From assembly GCF_005047635.1 (NCBI RefSeq), contig NZ_SUKC01000002.1:434001-498000 (forward strand): a stretch of 64,000 bases of DNA, in the 5' to 3' direction. Below the pieces are notes generated by a model. That model made no database searches, was not told the DNA's origin, and worked only from the letters and a program-made list of their open reading frames with translations. The position numbers and the translations under genes were made by a program. The DNA comes from Arthrobacter sp. CAU 1506. GTDB taxonomy: Bacteria > Actinomycetota > Actinomycetes > Actinomycetales > Micrococcaceae. Below are positions 48,995 through 58,092 of the stretch, in pieces (the first letter of the stretch is position 1; every line of letters starts with the position of its first letter).

Positions 48995-49696
48995 ATGCGA
49001 TTGGACGCAGGAACAGCCGACATTGTGCTGCTGGCGTGGGCACGTTTGCTGGGGTTTGCCGACAACGCCTTCGCCTCGGGCGGGGGCCGGCTGACCAAGA
49101 TCAACAACGACGCCGGTGCGCTCACCTTTGTGCGCCTGTTCGACAGATCCGCATTGGTCGGCCCGGAATGGGCGGTGGAAGCGGCCGCCCCCTACTCGGA
49201 CGACGAGCTCACCGAGTACCAAACGCTGATGCAGGTGAGCCGGGAGCACGGCGGCCACGGGCTGGGCAAGGCGGTGCTGTCCTACGCGGACGATATGCCG
49301 GTGGTGCAACCCGAACGGGAGGCCACGGTGTCCACTGCGGGCAGTGACGTCGCCCGTCTGGAGGCCATGTGCCCGCCGGACGACAACCACGAAGTGGGGC
49401 TGGCCGGCATGGACAAGTCCTTTGTGCTGCTGGACGGCAGCACGCCGATGGCCGGCGCCGGCTACAAGGAATGGCAGCAGATCCTGGCCAACCTGAGTGT
49501 GCTGACTGCGCCTACCTACCGGCGCCGCGGCGCCGGGGCGCTGATCGCGGCAATCGCCGGCCACGAGGCGCTCTCCTCCGGGCTGATCCCGCAGTGGCGC
49601 TCGCATGAAGCGAATGAAGCCTCCCGCGCACTGGCCGCCAGCCTGGGCTTCTGGGACGCCGGCACCCAGACGTCGGTGATCCTGCCGAAGGGCTAA
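48995..49696 (+). CDS. GNAT-family N-acetyltransferase
   Basis: A 233-residue protein with one C-terminal GNAT domain (about 130-232). The acetyl-CoA binding stretch is VLTAPTYRRRGAGALIAAIA (about 168-187), followed by SHEANEASRALAASLGF. The N-terminal part (about 1-125) is not a recognised domain, though it looks like a degenerate GNAT half. The substrate is unknown. It lies 21 bases after pfkA but may have its own leaderless promoter. Confidence 0.78.
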   Translation: MRLDAGTADIVLLAWARLLGFADNAFASGGGRLTKINNDAGALTFVRLFDRSALVGPEWAVEAAAPYSDDELTEYQTLMQVSREHGGHGLGKAVLSYADDMPVVQPEREATVSTAGSDVARLEAMCPPDDNHEVGLAGMDKSFVLLDGSTPMAGAGYKEWQQILANLSVLTAPTYRRRGAGALIAAIAGHEALSSGLIPQWRSHEANEASRALAASLGFWDAGTQTSVILPKG

Positions 49697-49715
49697 AACG
49701 CCGAAGGACTGAGAC

Positions 49716-50798
49716 TCAGCGCGGCGCGCGCAAGAACCCGGTCTGCCGGCCGACCACCTGGCCGGCGTCGGTGGTGACGATGACTTCCTGGGCGGCGTCA
49801 TAGCTCTCGCCGTCGTCCACCACCGTCAGCTGCGCCTGCGGATCGGCCGAGCGCTTGACCACTGCCAAGGCAATCGGCCCCATTTCGTAATGCTGTGCCG
49901 CGGAGGTAATGGCACCGACCCGCTTGTCGCCGAGCAGGACGTCGCTGCCCGGGGCAGGAAGCGTGTGCTGGGAGCCGTCCAACTGGAGGAACACCAGCCG
50001 GCGCGGCGGATGGCCAAGGTTGTGCACGCGGGCAATGGTCTCCTGGCCCTTGTAGCAGCCCTTGGCCAAGTGCACGGCGGTGCGGAGCAGATCGAGCTCA
50101 TGCGGAATGGTTTTCTCGTCCGTCTCGGCGCCGAACCGCGGGCGCCAGGCCGCGATCCGCAGTGCCTCTGCCGCCCAGACGCCGGCCAGCTGCAGGCCGG
50201 TAACGGCAGCCTCAAGTTCGTCGGCCGGCAGCAGATACTCGTACCAAGTCCGCTCCAGGCCGGGGTGCTGGGGTTCGTTGATCCCGGTGTAGGCATAGCC
50301 GCCAACGCCGATCTGCGGCCACGGGTCCTGCCACACAGTCCTGCCGTCGAACGCCGGCACCGGTTTGACCGAACCGACCACGGCCCAGTCCGCGGTGACA
50401 TCGGCGACGTCGACCCGCAGCATGAACTTCATCGAGTCCAGCCAGGCGGCCAGCGGCGCGGCCTCGAAGGACTCGACAATCAGCCAGGTGCGTTCGCCGT
50501 CGTCCACAATCCGGGCGTCGTATTCGATCCGGCCCTGCACGGTGAGCAGCAGAGCCTCGCTGGACTGCCCCGGCTGCAGGTTCAGCAGCAACTGCGAAGA
50601 AAGGGTGTTCAGCCAGCTCAGCCGGTCCTCGCCGGCCACGGTCACCACACCGCGGTGCGACAGGTCCACCACGGCTTCGCCGCGCGCCAGCGCCCGCTGT
50701 TCGCGCAGCGGGTCGGAATAATGGGCGGCTACGCCGGCGTCGGCTCCGGAGGCTTCGACGGCGCCGGTCTGCAGAAGCAAGGGGCTGCGGTAAGTCAT
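49716..50798 (-). CDS. ygfZ: YgfZ/GcvT-fold folate-binding protein
   Basis: A 360-residue protein with the GcvT/aminomethyltransferase fold and the YgfZ signature KGCYKGQE (around residue 240), whose Cys is essential in the family. YgfZ proteins bind tetrahydrofolate and help maintain certain iron-sulfur enzymes. The ATG at 50798 is chosen; the long upstream open frame has no family character. It is convergent with the GNAT gene and 232 bases downstream of the nitrobindin-like gene. That gap holds no recognisable feature. Confidence 0.9.
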   Translation of the reverse strand: MTYRSPLLLQTGAVEASGADAGVAAHYSDPLREQRALARGEAVVDLSHRGVVTVAGEDRLSWLNTLSSQLLLNLQPGQSSEALLLTVQGRIEYDARIVDDGERTWLIVESFEAAPLAAWLDSMKFMLRVDVADVTADWAVVGSVKPVPAFDGRTVWQDPWPQIGVGGYAYTGINEPQHPGLERTWYEYLLPADELEAAVTGLQLAGVWAAEALRIAAWRPRFGAETDEKTIPHELDLLRTAVHLAKGCYKGQETIARVHNLGHPPRRLVFLQLDGSQHTLPAPGSDVLLGDKRVGAITSAAQHYEMGPIALAVVKRSADPQAQLTVVDDGESYDAAQEVIVTTDAGQVVGRQTGFLRAPR

Positions 50799-51030
50799 AT
50801 TGGCATCAACTCCTGACGGCGGTGCCGAATTCCCGAGGGGCCGGCCTCCAACGGTATCGGCCCCTGGCGGTGACGGTTTCTGGCGGTGCCGGTTTCGATC
50901 AATATCGGCTTCTGAGCGGTGCCTGCCCGGCGACCTGGAGGGGCCAGATGTGCCGTCCCGGCAGGCGAGGTCGCTCGTGGTTGAGGTCGCCCGTGATTGA
51001 GGGCGCCAGCGGCTCAGGGGCGCTTGAAGA

Positions 51031-51633
51031 TCAGGGGCGCTTGGTGAGGATGGCCGAGGCGTGCGGGGCCAGGTCTTTGCCCTTGGCCGCGGCCACGTCC
51101 CAGCGCCAGTAAAGGTCATTGTTGACCAGGCCGAAGATCCGGGTGGCCGCGCTGTAGTCCTTGGACTGCGATCCGCGCATGACCATGTCCGTGCTCAGCT
51201 GCACGCGCGGGCCCTTGATCTGGCCATAGTAAAGCTCGGAGATGCCGCCCGGGTGCACGATGGTGGCGGTGATGTCGAAGCCGCCGTCGGCGTTACGCAG
51301 CTCTTCGACTTCGTCCGCTGATTTCAAAGCCGGCACAATGTCCGCCGGGACCAGGCCCGGTCCGACGTCGGCGTCATTGAGTTTGCGGTCGAGCGCCCAG
51401 AAGCCGGTTTCCACCGACAACGGCCGCAACCGGTTGCCGTCCTCATCGGTGAGCCAGCTTTCGGCGGTGTACTGCAGGTAGGGCAGGCCGTTCTGCGTGA
51501 ACGTGGCCTTCTGGACGAAGTGTTCGTCCTCCTCCTCGCCCGCGCCCAGCCGGCCAGCACCTTCCCAGGTACCGAGAAGCCATGACAGCGGCACCAGTTC
51601 CGGGGTCAGCTCCGTGGGCAGTTCAATCGGCAT
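51031..51633 (-). CDS. Nitrobindin-like haem-binding beta-barrel protein
   Basis: A 200-residue protein of the nitrobindin/THAP4 C-terminal family (DUF1794). LSWLLGTWEGAGRLG (17-30) is the family N-terminal signature, and LAPHASAILTKRP at the end holds the likely proximal His. These ten-stranded barrels bind ferric haem and can react with NO or peroxynitrite. Its neighbour YgfZ and the small membrane gene upstream (18 bases) are on the same strand and may form one unit. Confidence 0.85.
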   Translation of the reverse strand: MPIELPTELTPELVPLSWLLGTWEGAGRLGAGEEEDEHFVQKATFTQNGLPYLQYTAESWLTDEDGNRLRPLSVETGFWALDRKLNDADVGPGLVPADIVPALKSADEVEELRNADGGFDITATIVHPGGISELYYGQIKGPRVQLSTDMVMRGSQSKDYSAATRIFGLVNNDLYWRWDVAAAKGKDLAPHASAILTKRP

Positions 51634-51651
51634 GATGAAGCGACGGGCCGC

Positions 51652-51765
51652 TTACTTCTGGCCCTTGAACAGGCGGACGACCACCAGCGAGGCGACAGCT
51701 GCAATGGACAGGCCGGCGAGGACCAGCAGGGAAAGGAAGGCGATTTCAAGACCGAGATACGACAT
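51652..51765 (-). CDS. 37-residue single-helix membrane peptide
   Basis: Reads MSYLGLEIAFLSLLVLAGLS then IAAVASLVVVRLFKGQK: one membrane helix of about 25 residues with a short basic tail, expected inside. GGAG lies two bases before the ATG, closer than usual. It is 18 bases upstream of the nitrobindin-like gene on the same strand. Coding status rests on the clean membrane profile and position. The function is unknown. Confidence 0.55.
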   Translation of the reverse strand: MSYLGLEIAFLSLLVLAGLSIAAVASLVVVRLFKGQK

Positions 51766-51888
51766 GGCTCCATAGTAACGGGCCGGACGGAACGATGCCT
51801 GCTTGCGACGTAACCACCCGCTGTGACCTCGATCATTCGGGCGCACCTGCCGGCGCCGTACACACCACGTTTCCCGGCCGCGGCTTGA

Positions 51889-52641
51889 TCAGCGCAGCAG
51901 CATCCGCTCCAGGAAGTAGACCAGCGAACCGGCAGACATCACCGGCGCCGCTCCCGCCGCGAGCATCGCCGACAGCCGGGTGGGGCCGCCGCCGGCCAGG
52001 ATCAGCCGACGGAAGCAGACCAAGATGACGCCGACGACGGCGCCTACGACTGCTGCGGCAAGCATCGGCACGTTGGAGAACAGCGGGGCGGCCAGGGTCC
52101 CCGCCAGCGTAGCCAACACGACGCCCAGCGGCGCCACGATGCGGTCCGGCCAGGGCAGCAGGCAGACGCCGATGGCCACCAGCATGCTGATGCCGGTCAC
52201 CAGCATCATGCCCGTGTTGGCGGCATTGGCGGCGAGCCGTTCGGCCGCCACCCACCCGGCCCCCAACGAGGTCAGCACCAAGCCTGTGCTGGTGCCAAAA
52301 GTGGATTCAAGCCGGTGTGGCTGCCCGGTTCCGCGGAGCAACTGGATCAGGAAAACGGCCATCACGCCGAGGGCAATCACCACGGCCATCCACATCAGCG
52401 GCATGCCGGAGGGGGCCACGCTGGCGAGCACCGCCGTCGCAATTCCTGCCAAGGAAATGACCACCGACAAGGTCTTTTTGGCGGGCACCTCCAGCAACAC
52501 CGGCCAGCCGACCCCGATCACCACGGCGGTAACGCACACTACGGCCGTCAGCACGGGAAGGGACAGGTAGGAGGCACCGATGACGGCGCACAGTACGGCG
52601 GCCGCTGCTACGGCGACGATCCACGTTTTCACGCTAGTCAT
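51889..52641 (-). CDS. Polytopic membrane protein of unknown function
   Basis: A 250-residue very hydrophobic protein with about eight predicted helices in pairs. Between helices 4 and 5 is a loop ([14 protein letters not shown]). No transporter or enzyme signature is recognised. In related genomes a permease-like gene sits opposite glnR (from memory). It is divergent from glnR with 152 bases between the starts. It may be a nutrient- or stress-related membrane protein. Confidence 0.7.
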   Translation of the reverse strand: MTSVKTWIVAVAAAAVLCAVIGASYLSLPVLTAVVCVTAVVIGVGWPVLLEVPAKKTLSVVISLAGIATAVLASVAPSGMPLMWMAVVIALGVMAVFLIQLLRGTGQPHRLESTFGTSTGLVLTSLGAGWVAAERLAANAANTGMMLVTGISMLVAIGVCLLPWPDRIVAPLGVVLATLAGTLAAPLFSNVPMLAAAVVGAVVGVILVCFRRLILAGGGPTRLSAMLAAGAAPVMSAGSLVYFLERMLLR

Positions 52642-52698
52642 ACTGCCTTATGACGCAGGGGCGGTGCGAGAACGCGCGGGGGTCCACGCCGTGGGCGC

Positions 52699-52704
52699 TA
52701 TACT
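52699..52704 (+). promoter_or_regulatory. -10 element of glnR
   Basis: TATACT, a near-perfect -10, lies 90 bases before the glnR start codon. No convincing -35 is present at 16-18 bases. Confidence 0.5.
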
Positions 52705-52793
52705 TGTGCCACCGTCCGGCAGTGTTCGCCTGCTTTGAGAGGACCTTCCGGGCCAAGCCCGATGATGTGCGCCGCAAACCCCTTGGAGGAACC

Positions 52794-53498
52794 ATGCCGC
52801 ACATTCTGCTGTTGACCAACAGCCCCGGCTCATCGATTGGCGTCCTGCCGGCCCTGGAACTGCTGAACCATAAGGTCCACATCCTGCCGGCAGAACCCAC
52901 TGCACTGCTGGAAACCGACCCGGCCGACGTGGTGATGGTCGACGCCCGCAAAGACCTGGTCGGTGCGCGCTCGCTCACCCAACTGCTGAAGGCCACCGGG
53001 CTGGGCGCCCCGCTGATGCTGGTCCTCACGGAAGGCGGCATGGCCGCCGTCAGCGCCAACTGGCTGGCCGACGACGTGGTTCTGGACACGGCCGGGCCGG
53101 CCGAGGTGGAGGCGCGGCTGCGGCTGGTGATCGCCCGGGCCCACGCCGGCGACGAGGAAACCAGCACGGAGATCCACGCCTCCGGTGTGGTGATCGACGA
53201 GGCCAGCTACACGGCGCGGGTGGGTGGGCAGCCGCTGAACCTGACCTACAAGGAATTCGAGCTGCTCAAGTACCTGGCCCAGCACCCCGGCCGGGTCTTC
53301 ACCCGCGACCAACTGCTGCACGAAGTCTGGGGCTACGACTACTACGGCGGCACCCGCACAGTGGATGTGCACGTGCGGCGGCTGCGGGCCAAGATGGGCT
53401 CCGACCACGAGCAGTTGATCGGCACCGTCCGGAACGTCGGCTACCGCTTCACGCTGGTCCGCGCCTCGGAAGAGGCACCCGCCGACATCGCGGGCTAA
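52794..53498 (+). CDS. glnR: Nitrogen-metabolism regulator GlnR (OmpR-type)
   Basis: A 234-residue orphan regulator. The atypical receiver domain (1-115) keeps Asp50 ([10 protein letters not shown]) but lacks the full acidic pocket. The winged helix (about 135-225) has [20 protein letters not shown] and [20 protein letters not shown]. Sequence and linkage to mshD match actinobacterial GlnR, which controls glutamine synthetase, ammonium and nitrate genes. No partner kinase is adjacent. The ATG follows TTGGAGGA. The coding 3' end (EAPADIAG and stop) is echoed twice in the DNA downstream. Confidence 0.9.
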   Translation: MPHILLLTNSPGSSIGVLPALELLNHKVHILPAEPTALLETDPADVVMVDARKDLVGARSLTQLLKATGLGAPLMLVLTEGGMAAVSANWLADDVVLDTAGPAEVEARLRLVIARAHAGDEETSTEIHASGVVIDEASYTARVGGQPLNLTYKEFELLKYLAQHPGRVFTRDQLLHEVWGYDYYGGTRTVDVHVRRLRAKMGSDHEQLIGTVRNVGYRFTLVRASEEAPADIAG

Positions 53499-53662
53499 AG
53501 CAGGCCCCGGCGAACCCGCAGCCTGCCCGACCCGCAGCCTGCCCGGGCCGCAGCCTGCCCGGGGAAAGCGCCCGCCGACGTCGCCGGTTAAAGCCGCCAA
53601 ACGGCCCCAGCCGCCGACCCGCTGCCTGCCCGAGGAAAGCGCCCGCCGACGTCGCGGGCTAA
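53469..53662 (+). repeat. glnR 3' end repeated twice downstream, stop codon included
   Basis: The last about 30 bases of glnR (53469-53498) recur with few changes at 53562-53590 and 53632-53662. Each keeps the CACCCGCCGAC/CGCCCGCCGAC core and ends GG(C/T)TAA. Between them the motif GCAGCCTGCCCG or GCTGCCTGCCCG is repeated four times. Copies 2 and 3 are closer to each other than to the gene end. This fills most of the 287-base gap before mshD. Confidence 0.8.
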
Positions 53663-53773
53663 GCCGGTCCCCGCGGACCCGGCAGCACGCCCGCGCAAGC
53701 ACCCGCCGAGCGTATTGCGCGCGCCAACCTCCCGCGGCGGCCCGCGCTAGCCCGCGGCCGCCGCCTGCTCGGA

Positions 53774-53779
53774 TAGTCT
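53774..53779 (+). promoter_or_regulatory. -10 element of a probable leaderless mshD transcript
   Basis: TAGTCT ends 6 bases before the ATG at 53786. There is no ribosome binding site, so the transcript probably starts at the start codon. Confidence 0.5.
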
Positions 53780-53785
53780 GTGCTC

Positions 53786-54766
53786 ATGACTGCATCGGAT
53801 TCCGACCTGTGGCCCGTGCTGACCATCAAGGGCGCCCCTGACACCGAGACCCTCGCGGACATCAAGGCGCTCGCCGCCGCGGCCGAAGAATCCGACGGGA
53901 ACCCGCCGCTCTCCGAGCAAACCTGGGTAAACCTGCGCGCCGCGGAATCCGGCGACTTGCTGGTGCTGGCAACCTACGCCGGCGAAGAGCGCTCGGATCC
54001 CGCCACCGCGAGCGCACTGGCCGGCGTCGCCGTCGTCAGCCTCGCCACCGCGGCCGGCGCCGACAGCGTCCTGGAACTGGTGGTGCACCCCTCCTACCGC
54101 GGCGAAGGTGTGGGCCTGCGGCTGGCCGAAGCGGTGCAGCAGCACACCGAACTGCCCGATCTGAAGGCCTGGTCGCACGGCGGGCACGAGGCAGCCGGGC
54201 GGCTGGCCGCCCGCTTCGGTTTCACCCCGGTGCGCGAGCTGTGGCGGATGCGCTTGACCCACCCTGCGGGAATGCCCGACGCCGAGCTGCCGGCCGGCGT
54301 CGTCATCCGAGCCTTCGTGCCCGGTCAGGACGAGGAAGCCTGGTTGGCCGCGAACGCCGCCGCCTTCGCCGACCATCCCGAACAGGGCGCCATGACCCTG
54401 TCCGATTTGCAGGCCCGCATGGCGGAAGACTGGTTCGACCCGGCCGGCTTCCTGCTGGCGGAGCGTCCGGACGGCGGCGGACTGCTCGGTTTCCACTGGA
54501 CCAAAATCCATCCGCGGACCGGCAGCCATCCGTCGATCGGCGAGGTCTACGTGGTCGGGGTGACGCCGCAGGCACAGGGCACCGGGCTGGGCAAGGCCCT
54601 GACCATCGCCGGTATCAAACACCTGCAGGACGCCGGCGAGCACGCGATCATGCTCTACGTGGACGCGGACAACGAGCCGGCAGTGGGGCTGTACCGCAAG
54701 CTCGGCTTCACCCGCTGGGATGTGGATGTGATGTACGCGGCGCAGGCTCAGGCTGACGGGCAATAG
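53786..54766 (+). CDS. mshD: Mycothiol synthase
   Basis: A 326-residue tandem-GNAT protein. The first fold has VVHPSYRRGEG-type loop LVVHPSYRGEGVGLRLAEAV (about 98-117). The second has VVGVTPQAQGTGLGKALTI (about 253-271), followed by YVDADNEPAVGLYRKLGFTR. MshD acetylates Cys-GlcN-Ins, the last step in making mycothiol, the low-molecular-weight thiol of actinobacteria. Linkage glnR-mshD-ppk is typical. ATG at 53786 is preferred to the GTG two codons earlier because of the -10 position. Confidence 0.92.
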   Translation: MTASDSDLWPVLTIKGAPDTETLADIKALAAAAEESDGNPPLSEQTWVNLRAAESGDLLVLATYAGEERSDPATASALAGVAVVSLATAAGADSVLELVVHPSYRGEGVGLRLAEAVQQHTELPDLKAWSHGGHEAAGRLAARFGFTPVRELWRMRLTHPAGMPDAELPAGVVIRAFVPGQDEEAWLAANAAAFADHPEQGAMTLSDLQARMAEDWFDPAGFLLAERPDGGGLLGFHWTKIHPRTGSHPSIGEVYVVGVTPQAQGTGLGKALTIAGIKHLQDAGEHAIMLYVDADNEPAVGLYRKLGFTRWDVDVMYAAQAQADGQ

Positions 54767-54838
54767 TCGGTAATCTTATAGGTACCCGGCGCCTCGAGGA
54801 GAGGAGAGTCCGGCCCGCCGATGTAAGCAGGAGAGAGC

Positions 54839-57061
54839 ATGGTCACCGAACCTGAAGCCGCAGCCATTCCCCGCTTAGGGTCTTCCGAGATGGTTCCTGC
54901 CCGCGCCACCCAGGACCGCATCGACATTCCGGAGTTCGCCCCCTCGCTGACCCCGGACGGCAACTTCACCCTGGACCGGTTCCTGGACCGCGAAATCAGC
55001 TGGCTGGACTTCAACGCCCGGGTCCTGGAGCTGGCCGAGGACGAGGACCTCTACTTGCTGGAACGGCTGAACTTCCTGTCCATCTTCGCCTCGAACCTGG
55101 ACGAGTTCTTCATGGTCCGGGTGGCCGGCCTGAAGCGCCGGATCGCCACCGGGCTGGCGGTCCCCTCCGCGGCCGGGCTCTCGCCGAGCGAGCAGCTGGA
55201 ACAGATCAAGGTCGCCGCGCACAAGCTGCAGCACCGCCATGCCCGGATTTTCGCCGAGCAGATCCGCCCGGCGCTGGCCTACGAGCACATCCACGTTGTC
55301 CGCTGGGATGAGCTGGACGAGGCGGCCCGCACCGAGCTGTCGGTGATGTTCCGGGAGCGGGTGTTCCCGATCCTGACGCCGCTGGCGGTGGACCCGGCCC
55401 ACCCGTTCCCCTACATCTCCGGGCTCTCGCTGAACCTGGCCGTGATTGTCCGCAACCCGGTGAGCGAGAAGGAACTCTTCGCCCGCCTGAAGGTGCCGGA
55501 CCAGCTGCCCCGGCTGATCGCCGTCGACGGACCCCGGGCCGGCTCGGTCCCGGGCCGCACCGCGCGGTTCATCCCGCTGGAGGACGTCATTGCCCAGCAC
55601 CTGGACCTGCTCTTCCAGGGCATGGAAGTGCTGGAGCACCACACCTTCCGGGTCACCCGCAACGAGGATCTGGAAGTCGAAGAGGACGACGCCGAGAACC
55701 TGCTCCAGGCGCTGGAAAAGGAACTGCTGCGCCGCCGCTTCGGACCGCCGGTCAGGTTGGAAGTGGCCACGGACATCAACCCGAGCGTGCGCGAACTGCT
55801 GGTGCGCGAGCTCGGCGTGGAGGAATCCGAAGTGTACGCGCTGCCCGCACCGCTGGATCTCCGCGGGTTGGAGGCCATCTACCGGATCGACCGGCCGGAC
55901 ATGAAGTACCCCAAGCAGTTGGCGCATACCAGCCGCTTCCTGAACGAGAGCGAAACCTCCAAGGCCGCGAATGTGTTCGCCGCCATGCGCCGACGCGACA
56001 TCCTGCTGCACCATCCCTACGACTCGTTCTCCACTTCGGTGCAGGCCTTCCTGGAACAGGCCGCCGCCGATCCGAAGGTCCAGGCGATCAAGCAGACCCT
56101 GTACCGGACGTCGGGCGATTCACCGATCGTGGATGCGCTGATCGACGCCGCCGAAGCCGGCAAGCAGGTGCTGGCCTTGGTGGAGATCAAGGCCCGGTTC
56201 GACGAGCAGGCCAACATCGACTGGGCCCGAAAGCTGGAGCAGGCCGGCGTCCACGTGGTTTACGGCATCGTGGGCCTGAAGACGCACTGCAAGCTCTCGC
56301 TGGTGGTGCGCCAGGAGGGCGACGGGCTGCGGCGCTACTGCCACATCGGCACCGGCAACTACCATCCGCGCACCGCCCGCTATTACGAGGACCTTGGCCT
56401 GTTAACGGCCAATTACCAGGTGGGCGAAGACCTCTCCAAGCTGTTCAACCAGCTCTCCGGCTACGCGCCGAAGTCCACCTTCAAACGCCTGCTGGTGGCA
56501 CCGCGTTCCGTGCGGTCGGGACTGATTGACCGGATCGAGAAGGAAATCGCCAACAGCAAGGCCGGCCTGGCCGCGCGCGTGGTGATCAAGGTGAATTCCA
56601 TGGTGGACGAGGCCATCATCGACTCGCTCTACCGTGCCTCGCAGGCCGGTGTGAAGGTGGACGTGATTGTGCGCGGCATCTGCGCGGTGCGCCCGGGCGT
56701 GCCGGGGCTCAGCGAGAACATCCGCGTCCGCTCCATCCTGGGCCGCTTCCTGGAGCACTCCCGCGTGTTCGGCTTCGCCAACGGCGGCGACCCGGTGGTC
56801 TACATCGGCTCCGCGGACATGATGCACCGTAACCTGGACCGCCGTGTGGAGGCCCTGGTGCAGCTGAACTCGAGGGAGGACATCAACGACCTGCTGGCCC
56901 TGTTGGACCGGTACATGGACCCGGGCACCGCCAGCTGGCATCTGGACAGCGACGGGGCGTGGACCCGGCACCACAAGGACGACGACGGCAACCCGCTCTC
57001 GGACATCCAGTCCTGGCTGCTCGCCTCCCGGTCCCGCCAGCGCACCCTCACCCGCCGCTGA
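54839..57061 (+). CDS. ppk: Polyphosphate kinase 1
   Basis: A 740-residue PPK1 that polymerises the gamma phosphate of ATP into polyphosphate. The N-terminal domain starts with [20 protein letters not shown] (about 50-69). The autophosphorylated His is His483 in [13 protein letters not shown]. The second active-site His is His663 in [11 protein letters not shown], and [20 protein letters not shown] is also conserved. The ATG follows AGGAGAGAG. A promoter probably lies near TAATCTTATAGG at 54773-54784. It is coupled to the MutT1 gene by a TGATG overlap. Confidence 0.95.
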   Translation: MVTEPEAAAIPRLGSSEMVPARATQDRIDIPEFAPSLTPDGNFTLDRFLDREISWLDFNARVLELAEDEDLYLLERLNFLSIFASNLDEFFMVRVAGLKRRIATGLAVPSAAGLSPSEQLEQIKVAAHKLQHRHARIFAEQIRPALAYEHIHVVRWDELDEAARTELSVMFRERVFPILTPLAVDPAHPFPYISGLSLNLAVIVRNPVSEKELFARLKVPDQLPRLIAVDGPRAGSVPGRTARFIPLEDVIAQHLDLLFQGMEVLEHHTFRVTRNEDLEVEEDDAENLLQALEKELLRRRFGPPVRLEVATDINPSVRELLVRELGVEESEVYALPAPLDLRGLEAIYRIDRPDMKYPKQLAHTSRFLNESETSKAANVFAAMRRRDILLHHPYDSFSTSVQAFLEQAAADPKVQAIKQTLYRTSGDSPIVDALIDAAEAGKQVLALVEIKARFDEQANIDWARKLEQAGVHVVYGIVGLKTHCKLSLVVRQEGDGLRRYCHIGTGNYHPRTARYYEDLGLLTANYQVGEDLSKLFNQLSGYAPKSTFKRLLVAPRSVRSGLIDRIEKEIANSKAGLAARVVIKVNSMVDEAIIDSLYRASQAGVKVDVIVRGICAVRPGVPGLSENIRVRSILGRFLEHSRVFGFANGGDPVVYIGSADMMHRNLDRRVEALVQLNSREDINDLLALLDRYMDPGTASWHLDSDGAWTRHHKDDDGNPLSDIQSWLLASRSRQRTLTRR

Positions 57062-58020
57062 TGACGCAGAACAAAACCGACGACGCCGGCGCTCCCCCGG
57101 GCGTCAAAGTCACCGCTGCGGGGGCCCTGTGTTGGCGCGTCCGCCAGGGCCGGCTAGAGGTGCTGCTGATCCACCGTCCGCGTTACGACGACTGGTCCTG
57201 GCCCAAGGGCAAACTGAACAGCGGCGAAACCACACCCGAGTGCGCCGTTCGCGAGGTCGACGAGGAAATCGGCGTGCAGGTCCGGCTGGGCATTCCGTTG
57301 CCCACCATCTACTACCGGGTGAACCCCGGGCTCAAGCAGGTGCTTTACTGGGCTGCCAAGCTGGACAAGCAGGACCCGGTTCCCGACGGCAACGAAGTGG
57401 ACCGCGTGCTCTGGTGCGCACCGGCCAAGGCACGCGAACTGCTGAGCAACCCTTCCGACGTCGAACCGCTGGACGCGCTGGTGGAAGCACACCGGCTGAA
57501 CGAACTGGATACCTATCCGTTCGTCGTCGTCCGCCACGCCAAGGCCAAACCGCGGTCCGCCTGGTCACAGGCCGAGGGCGAGCGCCCGCTGGTGGCGACG
57601 GGGCGGCGGCAGGCCCTGGCGGTCTGCCGGATGCTGTCCGCCTGGAAGCCCAAGCGCATCGTTTCCAGCCCCTGGCTGCGCTGCGTGCAGACCGTCACGC
57701 CGTACGTGTTGCACACGCAGACCAAGCTGCGGACCGTGGACGCGATTACCGAACACAACAATGAGCGCAACCCGAAAAAGGCCCGCGCCGCACTGTTCCA
57801 GATGTTGGAGAAGGGCAAGCCGACGGCCGTCTGCACCCACCGGCCCGTGCTGCCGAACCTGTTCAAGGTCCTTGCCGACCGGATGGACCCGGTGCTGGCC
57901 GAGAAGCTGCCCACCGAGGACCCCTATCTGCGGCCCGGCGCCGTGCTGGTCTGCCACATCTCGAAAAAGCAGCATGGAAAAATTGTGGCGATGGAAATCC
58001 TCGACGCCTACGACGACTGA
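57061..58020 (+). CDS. mutT1: MutT1-type Nudix hydrolase with histidine phosphatase domain
   Basis: A 319-residue two-domain protein. The Nudix domain (about 15-140) carries the box KGKLNSGETTPE followed by CAVREVDEEIGV (49-72). The C-terminal histidine phosphatase domain (about 155-315) has the phospho-accepting His in VVVRHAKAK (RHG-type motif with Ala) and a second His in VCTHRPVLPNLF. Mycobacterial MutT1 of the same layout removes 8-oxo-dGTP and degrades diadenosine polyphosphates. Its start overlaps the ppk stop by one base, a pairing that links polyphosphate and nucleotide turnover. Confidence 0.9.
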   Translation: MTQNKTDDAGAPPGVKVTAAGALCWRVRQGRLEVLLIHRPRYDDWSWPKGKLNSGETTPECAVREVDEEIGVQVRLGIPLPTIYYRVNPGLKQVLYWAAKLDKQDPVPDGNEVDRVLWCAPAKARELLSNPSDVEPLDALVEAHRLNELDTYPFVVVRHAKAKPRSAWSQAEGERPLVATGRRQALAVCRMLSAWKPKRIVSSPWLRCVQTVTPYVLHTQTKLRTVDAITEHNNERNPKKARAALFQMLEKGKPTAVCTHRPVLPNLFKVLADRMDPVLAEKLPTEDPYLRPGAVLVCHISKKQHGKIVAMEILDAYDD

Positions 58021-58092
58021 AGCCCGGCCACCCTTGACGCCTTAGCACTTTGTATCAAATACTTGATTCATTGCTACAGCCTGAGGGGAACT

